Below are positions 54,701 through 64,000 of a DNA stretch of 64,000 bases, one piece after another. The notes under the pieces were generated by a model. That model was not told the origin of the DNA, searched no databases, and saw nothing but the letters and a program-made list of their open reading frames with translations. The stretch is from Rhabditoides inermis (lineage: Eukaryota > Nematoda > Chromadorea > Rhabditida > Rhabditidae). Where the stretch lies: NCBI GenBank assembly GCA_963966185.1, contig CAWZYM010000193.1, positions 94,501 to 158,500 on the forward strand. Direction: 5' to 3'. The translations under genes and the position numbers were made by a program. Each line of letters starts with the position of its first letter. The first letter of the stretch is position 1.

Positions 54701-57700
54701 TCGAGGTGTCTGCGAAGAGACTGTTTCATCACACATTCCCACCAAGTATTTTTTCTCCGATTTGCACATGCTTTTAGTCATTATACGAAATACGAGGCTT
54801 CGGAGGTGTCTGGAAGGAAGAGTCCGCTCAATTATCGAAACAAATTCACCCCTGTCATTTATATTATTTTATGTTTCACAGACTCCGATTAGAAAATGCT
54901 ATATTCAATTATTCAATATTCAATGTATGTACGAAACGGCTTCGAGGTGTCTGTAAAAGGTGTTGCGTCATCTCATTTGTTTCACAGACGTTGTAAATGC
55001 GGTTTGCAAATGCTATATTCAATTGGTCATCGTACGCCTCTTTTAAAAACCATCGTGAATTAACGATGAGATGTACTTACTCACTGTTTTATCCTTCTCA
55101 CTTATTGGATCATTCCCGTTTTCTTCCTTCCTCCTTCTCTCTCTCCTTCTCTCTCTCTCTCCTTCTCTCTCTCCTTCTCTCTCTCTCCTTCTCTCTCTCT
55201 CCTTCTCTTTCTCCTTCTCTCTCTCTCCTTCTCTCTCTCTCTCCTTCTCTCTCTCCTTCTCTCTCTCTCCTTCTCTCTCTCTCCTTCTCTCTCTCCTTCT
55301 CTCTCTCTCCTTCTCTCTCTCTCCTTCTCTCTCTCCTTCTCTCTCTCTCCTTCTTTCTCTCCTTCTCTCTCTCTCCTTCTATCTCTCCTTCTCTCTCTCC
55401 TTCTCTCTCTCTCCTTCTCTCTCTCTCCTTCTCTCTCTCTCCTTCTCTCTCTCCTTCTCTCTCTCTCCTTCTCTCTCTCCTTCTCTCTCTCTCTCCTTCT
55501 CTCTCTCCTTCTCTCTCTCTCCTTCTCTCTCTCTCCTCCCTCTCTCTCCTCCCTCTCTCTCTCTCCTCCCCCTCTCTCTCTCTCCTTCTCTCTCTCCTTC
55601 TCTCTCTCTCCTTCTCTCTCTCCTCCCTCTCTCTCCTTCCTCTCTCTCTCCTCCCTCTCTCTCTCCTTCTCTCTCTCCTCCCTCTCTCTCTCTCCTTCTC
55701 TCTCTCTCTCCTTCTCTCTCTCTCCTTCTCTCTCTCCTCCCTCTCTCTCCTCCCTCTCTCTCCTCCCTCTCTCTCCTCCCTCTCTCTCCTCCCTCTCTCT
55801 CCTCCCTCTCTCTCCTCCCTCTCTCTCCTCCCTCTCTCCCTCCCCTCCTGCACCCACCCATTCCGGCCTTCGCCTGCTCCTCTTGCTGTTCTGCCGCCTT
55901 GATCTCGCTCACTTCGTACTCCACCCACGCACGGTTTGACGAGTAGATCTTGTCGAGAACCTGAAATGGTTTATTGATTTATTGATTACCCAGAAATCAG
56001 ATCTCATATATTGACCACTCAGAAATCACATCGTACGGCCTCTAATGTGGGATAGAGAATTTTATTTTGTTGTAACTAGAAAGTTTACCGGCGGTTGTTT
56101 TCGCGTTTACATGTCAATTAAATATTAAAATCCAACCTGTTCGGCCTCCTCTTTGCGACCGTGCGCGTGGAGCCATCTGATAATGATTAAGGAATTGATA
56201 ATCGATAATCGATGATCGATAATTGATAATTGATAACTACGATGCCGGCACCTTGGACTCTCTGGCAAGTAGAAGAAGCAGATGAATTGAATGAGCGCCG
56301 GGACAGCAGCGAAGCCGAACATCAGTCTGGAATATGTGTTTCACGTTTCGGTATACGTTTCAGAGCAAACAGAAATAAGAAAAGACCACAAAGCTGGAAT
56401 AGGTGATTGTGAAGTGAATCGATAGCAGAAAAGTATTTTGTTCGCAATTGTTTGTATAGTACGCGTTTTAGGTTGAACATAATTTAGCAACTACAGTATC
56501 ATCCGTAAAAAACTCTAACTAAAAAAAATCAGAAAAACCAAAAAAAAATCGAAATAACTGAGTGAGTTCATAGGTGGAATTTCGACTCGCGCCAATAAAA
56601 GACAAATGTGGTCCGAAGAGAAGCCGACTCGACTGCGTAGTTTGTTTCATGTTTGCATTGTTCTATTCGGAGTTATACACATGTGACATGCCAGAAGAAA
56701 TGACGACAGTCAGAAATGAAAATTTTGCATAAAAACTCGGTCTTTTCTGCGACGAGACCGGTGTCCTATTATGAACAACCACATGTAGAACTTCAAATAG
56801 AGCAATGCAAACATGAAACAAACTACGCAGTTGAGTCGGCTTCTCTCTGGACCACATTTGTCTCTTTTTTTTGGTGCGAGTCGAAATTCCACCTATGAAC
56901 TGAGTGTGAGTTTTTTTGCTTTATTTTCATTTTTCTGAAAATTTGAAGTTTTTAGAACTTTTTACGGATAGTACTGTATGTACTACGAAGCTGCAATCGT
57001 TGATTCATACTATATCTGAGTATCTGTATCCGATAGAACTAACACACAACAACACTACGTCTCTTTTGGTCGTTTAAATACGGTATCACGCCATCTTAGC
57101 TTCAGACTACGTATTTCCTAGAACGTATTTGAATTTCAATCATAGAATAGTTGTTTGTTTGTCGCATCGATACACCTCCACTCACCGCCATCCCACTTTC
57201 TCCGGATCGATGTAGCTGAACCCGCCAGCGATCACGTTCGCCGCGAACAGACCGAACGTGATCATCAACTGACAGATTATCGATCGATTATCATTATTGA
57301 TTACAACAATATCGATTGATTGTTCACCATTATTTTATCGCTTACCTGGAATCCCGTCACCAGGCGGCCTCTGATGTGAGAGGGAGACGCCTCGCTGACA
57401 TACACGGGCACGATCATCGAGGCGAAACCTGATGACGCCACTTCCGGTCAACCTGATTACGTCACTTCCGGAGACTCACCGATAGCCACTCCGAGAAGTA
57501 TGCGACCGATGAGCAGCACAATCTTCTCCGGGGCAACCGCGCATAGAAGGGCGCCGACGGTGAAGATAAACGAAGAAATCAGGATGATCTACAAAATGTG
57601 TTTGTTTGAATTTGTTTTCTTGTATATTCTCATTATGAATGTCACCTTTTTCCTTCCCAACCTGTCCGCACACGGCCCGGCCGCAACGGCGCTTATAGCA

Positions 57701-58812
57701 GCAAATCCTGCAATGACAATGTAAAATAAGTCTAAAAAATACTGTAACACACTTTTAAATTAAGTTCTTTGTGTTTCTATGATTCCTGTGTAATGTACGT
57801 AATGTTAGAAAATGTGCAAAAACATTAGGTTCTACCGAGATTCGAACTCGGGTTGCTGGATTCAAAGTCCAGAGTGTTAACCGCTACACCATAGAACCGC
57901 GGCGCGCAATGGGTGGTCCTACAGAGAGCGAGAGTGCGCAGCAGCTGTCTAGTAATGCGCGGGGCTGAGAGAGGGTCAGGGTAGAGAGGAGAGAGATCAT
58001 TGCTACATATATCATGATCGTTGACTTTATTATTCTTTCCTTTCTTTCTATTTCTCTCTCTCTCATTCTCGGTATTTCCCTTTCTCTGTTCTCTCTCATA
58101 CATTGCTGGCAGGCTCATCTTTATAACAGTATGTGTGATGTGTGATTTGTCACTTGCATTTGTTTTTCGGAGAAATGTTACACTATCCAAAACCGTATAG
58201 CGGTCAGTCTCTTCAAATTTTCGAAAACATCCCCTTGAGAACGCCCCCGAAGCTTGTTTTGGACGTTCTTCGACGTTTCGTGAAGACTGACGTATACTCA
58301 AACTCTACCAAGTTTATAATAAACACAGTTCCTTGTTATAAGTGAACAACTATGTATATCACAGCCACATGTTACAATCGATTCTAGCTAACCCCTAATG
58401 ATGGAATACAAATCAAATCAAATCAAATGTTTATTCGGAATCGCATATATAGCCTACCGTACCTGGAGTGATGGACACGATGACTTCTTGCCAGATGGTG
58501 TTCATGGGTTTCATGCCGTCGTTGGAAGGCACGTAGAGCATGGTGGAAGAAACGATTCCCGTGTCGTAACTGAAAGAGGACTGTTCTATCACATACTCTG
58601 TCTCTTGCTCGACTCTCCCTTTTTCCTTCTCGCATCTACCTACTGAGAAGCTTCAAACAAGCGATGAAGTGATTTAGATACTCTGCCTCCCTCGTCCCCT
58701 CGTACCCGAATAGGAACCCTCCGATGACAGCCGTGAATGCGAGTAGGTAGACGAACATGCCCACTCTCGGCTCGCTCGCCGGCCTATCCGCCCCGTTGCC
58801 CTGCGGCGGAAT
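51703..58812 (-). CDS. H+/myo-inositol-type sugar transporter (HMIT, SLC2A13-like), MFS
   Basis: Minus-strand exons: 58812-58706, 58569-58463, 57707-57646, 57589-57480, 57428-57346, 57269-57186, 56327-56252, 56176-56137, 55960-55854, 54709-54595, 54479-54400, 54000-53865, 53606-53529, 53390-53326, 53088-52987, 52934-52859, 52728-52674, 52286-52189, 52090-51998, 51804-51703 (TAG). Sugar-transporter hallmarks occur in order: [85 protein letters not shown] and FCIPETK. A Cys-rich exoplasmic insert ([13 protein letters not shown] and FCLPYHH..C) between helices 9 and 10 is characteristic of HMIT/SLC2A13. It should carry inositol with protons at the plasma membrane. The start codon exon was not located upstream of [11 protein letters not shown]. 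The 1.14-kb intron 55853-54710 holds a large CT-rich repeat, another a MITE and another a tRNA-Gln. Confidence 0.92.
52388..52421. repeat. Perfect 14-bp hairpin in transporter intron
   Basis: AATAAATGATCCTT and its exact complement are separated by five bases. Transcribed within the intron between exons 52674 and 52286. Could be an RNA hairpin or a small inverted repeat. Confidence 0.6.
53088..53132. repeat. Inverted repeat overlapping splice acceptor
   Basis: TGAAACGTATCATC pairs with GATGATACGTTTCA around CCCAGTATATGGG, about 19 bp of stem with a small asymmetry. The left half contains the TTTCAG acceptor of exon 53088-52987 (minus strand), so folding of the pre-mRNA would hide the splice site. 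Confidence 0.65.
54485..54590. repeat. AACAAGTAAACAAAC minisatellite in intron
   Basis: Irregular tandem array of AACAAGTAAACAA-type units filling the intron between exons 54709-54595 and 54479-54400. Confidence 0.7.
55130..55846. repeat. CT-rich hexanucleotide-like satellite, 0.7 kb, in transporter intron
   Basis: Pure pyrimidine array of CTCTCTCCTT/CTCTCTCCTCC units (purine on the coding minus strand). The ~290-codon frames on both strands are repeat artefacts. Confidence 0.92.
56494..56976. mobile_element. MITE, 483 bp, TA-flanked
   Basis: The ends CAGTATCATCCGTAAAAA and TTTTTACGGATAGTACTG are flanked by TA. Inverted repeats extend about 160 bp and include GGTGGAATTTCGACTCG and AAACAAACTACGCAGT with their complements. 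No coding capacity. Located in the intron between exons 57269-57186 and 56327-56252. Confidence 0.85.
57827..57898 (-). tRNA. tRNA-Gln (anticodon UUG)
   Basis: 72 nt, 7-bp acceptor stem GGTTCTA/TAGAACC, discriminator U. The D-arm TGGTGTAGCGGTTA, anticodon loop CTTTGAA and T-loop GAGTTCGAATCTC match eukaryotic tRNA-Gln closely. It lies in an intron of the sugar transporter, same strand. Confidence 0.95.
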
Positions 58813-59188
58813 CTGGAATGACAGTACAGGTAAACGTACAGAGAAAGGTAGCCGCGATTCGAGAAAAATCACCACACCTTAACCAAGTGAAGGCTTTTGT
58901 TATGATTTGTGTTGTGAAGTCAATCAATGTTGCAGTAATGAGCTGCGTCTTACAATTCATTAGAGAGGGCGCGCAGCGCCCTCTCTCTTGGGTTAAAATA
59001 AGGCTCGCGCCAGAATTTTCAAGTAGCGATATCCAAAGGACATGTTAGCAACAATGTGAAGTCTTCCAATTTATGTTAGTTAGATTCGCACGGTTCCATA
59101 GGGCAGATCACTAATTGACGGCATCTTTGTATCTTTTCTCCGAAAGAAGTTATGAGCGATCTCGCACTCGCACTAGGCGAAAGGCCAG

Positions 59189-59231
59189 CGTGTGGGTGGG
59201 TGGGTGGGTGGGTGGGTGGGTGGGTGGGTGT
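59189..59231 (+). repeat. (GGGT)n array, G-quadruplex-prone
   Basis: About ten GGGT/GTGG units in a row. Four adjacent G-triplets with single-base loops are the strongest class of quadruplex motif. It resembles no standard nematode telomere unit (TTAGGC). Confidence 0.85.
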
Positions 59232-59355
59232 CGTTTCCAGTCACGCTAGCTGATAGCTAGCCCTCTGCTGGCGGGCGAGCGCGAGAGCACGCGAGAGAGC
59301 ACGCTGTTTGGAGAGAGACAGATGTACTTTGGTGGCTGCGATCAGTAGGAATTTA

Positions 59356-62092
59356 GTAAGGGGAGAGAGAAAGAGAGAACGAGAGAACGAGAGAACGAGA
59401 GAACGAGAGAACGAGAGAACGATATAACGAGAGAAAAGGAGAAAAAGAGAGGAGGGAAGGAGGGAAGGAGAGACGGAGAGAACGAGAGAACGAGAGAACG
59501 AGAGAAGGATAGAAAGAGAGAACGAGAGAACGAGAGAACCAGAGAAAGAGAGAAAGATATAAAAAGAGAACGAGAGAGCTAGAGAACGAGAGAAAGAGAG
59601 AAAGGGAGAAGGAGGGAAGGAGGGATGGAGAGAAGAAGAGAAGGATAGAAAGAGAGAACGAGAGAACTAGAGAACGAAAGAAAGAGAGAAAGAGAGAAAG
59701 AGATAAAGAGAGAACGAGAGAAAGCGAGAACGATATAACGAGAGAATTAGAGAACGAGAGAAAGAGAGAATGGGAGGAGGAGGGAAGGAGGGAAGGAGAG
59801 AAAGAGAGAAAGAGAGAACGAGAAAACGAGAAAACGAGAGAAAGAGAAAACGAGAGAAAGAGAGAACGATATAACGAGAGAGCTAGAGAACGAGAGAAAG
59901 AGAGAAAGGGAGAAGGAGGGAAGGAGGGATGGAGAGAAGAAGAGAAGGAGAGAAGGAGAGAACTAGAGAAAAAAGAGAAAGAGAGAAAGAGAGAAAGAGA
60001 GAAAGAGAGAAAGAGAGAAAGAGAGAAAGAGAGAAAGAGAGAAAGAGAGAAAGAGATAATGAGAGAACGAGAGAAAGAGAAACCGATAGAAAGAGAAAAC
60101 GAGTGAAAGAGAGAACGATATAACGAGAGAACTAGAGAACGAGAGAAAGAAAGAAAGTGAGAAGGCGGGAAGGAGGGAAGGAAAGAAGGAGAGAACGAGA
60201 CAACGAGAGAACGAGACAACGAGACAACGAGACAACGAGACAACGAGAGAACGAGAGAACGAGAAAACGAGAGCACGAGAGAACGAGAGAAAGAGAGAAC
60301 GATATAACGATATAACGAGAGAAATAGAGAAGGAGAGAAAGAGAGAAAGAGAGAAGGAGGGAAGGAGGGAAGAAGAGAAGGAGAGACGGAGAGAACGAGA
60401 GAACGAGAGAACGAGAGAACGAGAGAAGGATAGAAAGAGAGAACGAGATAAAGAGAGAACGAGAGAACGAGAGAACGAGAGAACGAGAGAACGAGAAAAC
60501 GAGAGAAAGAGAGAACAAGAGAAAGAGAGAACGAAAGAAAGAGAGAACGATATAACTAGAGAACGAGAGAACGAGAGAAAGAGAGAAGGAGGGTGGTAGG
60601 AGGGAAGGAGGGAAGAAGAGAAGGAGAGACGGAGAGACGGAGAAAACGAGAGAACGAGAGAACGAGAAACGAGAGAACGAGAGAACGAGAGAACGAGAGA
60701 AAGAGAGAAAGAGAGAAAGAGAGAACGAGAGAAAGAGAGAACTGGAGAACTAAAGAAAAAGAGAAAGGGAGAAGGAGGGAAGGAGGGAAGGAGAGAAGAA
60801 GAGAAGGAGACACGCGAGAACGAGAGAACGAGAGAACGAGAGAACGAGAGAACGAGAGAACGAGAGAACGAGAGAACGAGAGAAAGAGAAAACGAAATAA
60901 CGAGAGAACTAGATAACGAGAGAACGAGAGAACGAGAGAAAGAGAGAAAGGGAGAAGGGGGGAAGGAGGGAAGGAGAGAAGGAGAGACGGAGAGACGGAG
61001 AGAACGAGAGAACGAGAGAACGAGAGAACGAGAGAAAGAGAGAACGAGAGAAAGAGAGAAAAGAGAGAAAAGAGAGAACGAGAGAAAGAGAGAAAAGAGA
61101 GAAGGAGAGAAGGAGGGAAGAAGAGAAGGAGAGACGGAGAGAACGAGAGAACGAGAGAACGAGAGAACGAGAGAAGGATAGAAAGAGAGAACGAGATAAA
61201 GAGAGAACGAGAGAACGAGAGAACGAGAGAACGAGAAAACGAGAGAAAGAGAGAACAAGAGAAAGAGAGAACGAAAGAAAGAGAGAACGATATAACTAGA
61301 GAACGAGAGAACGAGAGAAAGAGAGAAGGAGGGTGGTAGGAGGGAAGGAGGGAAGAAGAGAAGGAGAGACGGAGAGACGGAGAAAACGAGAGAACGAGAG
61401 AACGAGAAACGAGAGAACGAGAGAACGAGAGAACGAGAGAAAGAGAGAAAGAGAGAAAGAGAGAACGAGAGAAAGAGAGAACTGGAGAACTAAAGAAAAA
61501 GAGAAAGGGAGAAGGAGGGAAGGAGGGAAGGAGAGAAGAAGAGAAGGAGACACGCGAGAACGAGAGAACGAGAGAACGAGAGAACGAGAGAACGAGAGAA
61601 CGAGAGAACGAGAGAACGAGAGAAAGAGAGAAAGAGAAAACGAAATAACGAGAGAACTAGATAACGAGAGAACGAGAGAACGAGAGAAAGAGAGAAAGGG
61701 AGAAGGGGGGAAGGAGGGAAGGAGAGAAGGAGAGACGGAGAGACGGAGAGAACGAGAGAACGAGAGAACGAGAGAACGAGAGAACGAGAGAAAGAGAGAA
61801 CGAGAGAAAGAGAGAAAAGAGAGAAAAGAGAGAACGAGAGAAAGAGAGAAAAGAGAGAAAGGGAGAAAGAGAGAACGAGAGAACGAGAGAACTAGAGAAC
61901 GAGAGAAAGAGAGAAAGGGATAACGAGAGAACGAGAGAAAGAGAGAACGAGAGAAAGAGAGAACGAGAGAAAGAGAGAAGGAAAGAAGGAGGGAAGGAAG
62001 GAAGGAGGGAAGGAGAGGAGGAGAGGAGGAGAGAAGGGGAGAAGGAGAGAAGGAGGGAAGGAATGGAAGGAGAGAACGAGAGAACGAGAAAA
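59356..62092. repeat. 2.7-kb polypurine satellite (GAGAGAAC/GAGAGAAAG) with higher-order units
   Basis: Almost purely A/G on the plus strand apart from the C of GAGAGAAC and rare T. Short 8-10-bp units are arranged in larger blocks separated by GGAGGGAAGGAGGGAAG spacers. One block of about 740 bp is repeated almost unchanged (for example 60,593-60,916 recurs at 61,333-61,658). Frames on either strand stay open for hundreds of codons but have no coding meaning. Confidence 0.93.
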
Positions 62093-62197
62093 TATCGAAT
62101 AAATTTGAAATGAAATTGATGAAATAATGAGAGAAGAACATGTTACATGTATGAAGACGAGAGAGAAAATTTCTATGAAATTCAACAAAAGGACATA

Positions 62198-62690
62198 TAT
62201 TATCTTTTAAAAGTACTTCCGTAAAAAGTGTTGTTTGTGTTAACCTGATTCAAGAAAAGCGCATGCATATATTATTAATTTTCGAAAAATCAAATCGTAA
62301 ACACCTGAACATGAAAACTAACACAAACTTGCTTTTTCAAAACGTTGAATAATTTTTGAATAATTAATGTTGAATAATTCCATGTTTTATTTTTTTGACA
62401 TTTTTATACCTGAAACATTGAGTCAAACAACATCACGAATAACATTTTATTTTACTGATAAACCATAAATAATAAACCGCAAAAAACACTAAATAAACAA
62501 AACAATCGTATTATTCTGAATGTTACGTGTAACTATTCTATATTCGTTTGAAAGAGCAAGTTTGTGTTAGTTTTCATGTTCAGGTGTTTACGATTTGATT
62601 TTTCGAAAATTAATAATATATGCATGCGCTTTTCTTGAATCAGGTTAACACAAACAACACTTTTTACGGAAGTACTTTTAAAAGATAATA
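62198..62690. mobile_element. MITE, 493 bp, long inverted repeats
   Basis: TATTATCTTTTAAAAGTACT at the left end and its complement at the right. Inverted repeats of about 150 bp contain GTTTGTGTTAACCTGATTC and GTTCAGGTGTTTACGATTTG with complements. A/T-rich centre, no coding capacity. Immediately borders the polypurine satellite. Confidence 0.85.
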
Positions 62691-63690
62691 ACTCAATGTG
62701 TTGACTTTTGACTCACCACACTGACTTGAACCATGCTGATCTTTGTGCCAGTTTAATAGAATTCCAGGTCTGAAATAATGTAGCGATATATACAAATAGG
62801 ATCGTAAAAATAATGAATAACTTCCTCAAACGGCATATACAACGGTATCACTCCGTGCACTTTACTTTTTAAAACAACATCGTCATTTCCACTACGAAAA
62901 TAGTAAATGAGCAAAGAGCGACACAACCAAAGGCAGAGATGAACAGAGAACAGTAAACAACATGACCGAAGAATACCAATCACAAAAAAACAATTTCCAC
63001 TGGTCGGAATCACAAACCACAAGCAACGAGCGCGATATTTCAATGATCAGATCAATCTTCTTTCAGTTTGACTGACAGATAATCGACAAAAGAAAAAGAA
63101 GGAAGCAACGAATCAGAAACGCGCATGCACATGTCAGTCGACAGGGCTATTGTTATCATTCAATATCATGATGTGGAATTGGGCAAATGTCAACCCGGCA
63201 CGTGTCTGTTTGTTTTTGACCGCACAACTATATAGGAAGGTATCAACTGTCCCAATTTGTCAGAAACATTAGGAGAAAAAAAGACGAGATTGGAAATACG
63301 GGCATCACCAAAAAAGAAAATGGGGTGACTGCAAACACAAAATATTCACATGCCAGAACCTTATACGAACATGCATAATTAATTTGTTCTAGTCATGTCA
63401 TCTAATTGAAATGTGTCTAGTGACAAAAGACGTGTTGCAATGTTATAATCTTTCAGCATGTGAAAGAATTCCAAAGGACTGATTGTAAAGTAGGGAGGAA
63501 ACATAAAAGAACGATAAATGTGTCATCCGTAGCAGGCTTATATATGCACTTTTCACATAAATGAAACTTCCGCCACGGATTGGCGATGCTTGTCCCAAAT
63601 ATAGAATACCAAGGGGGCCGAGAGAGTGCTGTATTTGACAGATGAAGGATGAAGGGTGTTTGGCCAAATATACATAAATGTATTCACGAG
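62691..63690. other. Gene-free stretch
   Basis: I see no splice-bounded coding sequence, RNA gene or repeat family here. The missing first exon of the sugar transporter could lie in or beyond this part, but no candidate stands out. Confidence 0.4.
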
Positions 63691-63692
63691 AA

Positions 63693-63944
63693 GATGGGAG
63701 AGAGAGAGGGGGACGGAGGGAGAGCGGGAGAGAGGGAAAGAGGGAGAGAGAGAGGGAGAGAAGGAGAGAGGGAGAGATGGAGAGAGCTATTTGGTTACAT
63801 GATGTATAGTTCCTATATTTTGCGTATCCCGAACGGCAACAATAATCATCCAGAGTACTCGTGGGCGGAAGGAAAGCTTATTTATGCCATGTACCGGTAA
63901 CATGGAATTTGAATCAAAAAGGAGAGATAAAGACTAGACAAGAG

Positions 63945-64000
<56 letters not shown>
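63693..64000. repeat. GA/GGGA-rich repeats at window end
   Basis: Two GA-rich tracts (63693-63787 and 63947-64000) flank about 150 bases of unique sequence. The last runs out of the window. Confidence 0.85.

Noticed and set aside
59353..62141. Frames of 280-430 codons made of Ser/Leu/Phe
   Set aside because: Repeat-encoded in the polypurine satellite; the same holds for frames at 5569-6065, 7396-7878 and 54997-55946.

Overview
The window looks like nuclear DNA of a nematode. The genes are split by many short introns with TTTCAG-type acceptors. They include a stomatin, a putative FAR-type (fatty-acid/retinol-binding) secreted protein and an H+/myo-inositol-type sugar transporter. The large mobile element is a BEL/Pao retroelement with a phlebovirus-like glycoprotein, a combination known from nematodes (Tas, Cer7/Cer13 type). 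Simple repeats (GA, GGGA, TA/TG) are dense and fill introns. Species cannot be named from sequence alone.

Layout, left to right. 0.6-3.1 kb (+): stomatin/SPFH gene with its 5' end outside the window. 3.8-4.5 kb (+): short secreted Pro/Gly-rich protein with a TATA box. 4.9-6.0 kb (+): four-exon FAR-like secreted protein. 6.2-15.7 kb (-): a polytopic membrane protein of about 18 exons, with two tRNA-Ser genes, a 1-kb MITE and a foldback element in its introns. 18.2-20.2 kb (-): a 13-exon, apparently disordered protein. 20.6 kb (+): possible first exon of a gene whose remainder lies at 47.2-50.0 kb. The 26.3 kb between are occupied by a rearranged BEL/Pao retroelement nest. 50.7 kb: a compact RNA that carries every hammerhead-ribozyme core element in an unusual strand order. 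51.7-58.8 kb (-): sugar transporter of the HMIT/SLC2A13 class with a tRNA-Gln in an intron. 59.4-62.1 kb: a 2.7-kb pure polypurine satellite. The last 2 kb hold a MITE and simple repeats, with no gene I can support.

The retroelement nest (20,904-47,201) holds two LTRs that look identical, an 8-kb gag-pol-env reading frame without a stop, a second 5.5-kb pol-env copy, a third env copy in opposite orientation, and a gag fragment. It also holds a perfect-looking 2.6-kb inverted repeat. The arms carry genes that are not ordinary BEL genes: a Thr-rich type-I membrane protein with introns, antisense to env, and a set of accessory coding segments ending in a protein with three Cys/His clusters that resembles a second nucleocapsid. 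Junctions show microhomology, a 21-nt templated insert and 19-21-bp duplications, as expected of template switching. The copies are so similar that the rearrangement, or an assembly error imitating one, must be recent.

The two observations I rate highest are the non-cyclic hammerhead-like RNA at 50,685-50,768 and the accessory gene module (sense Cys/His protein plus antisense spliced membrane protein) inside the BEL/Pao element.
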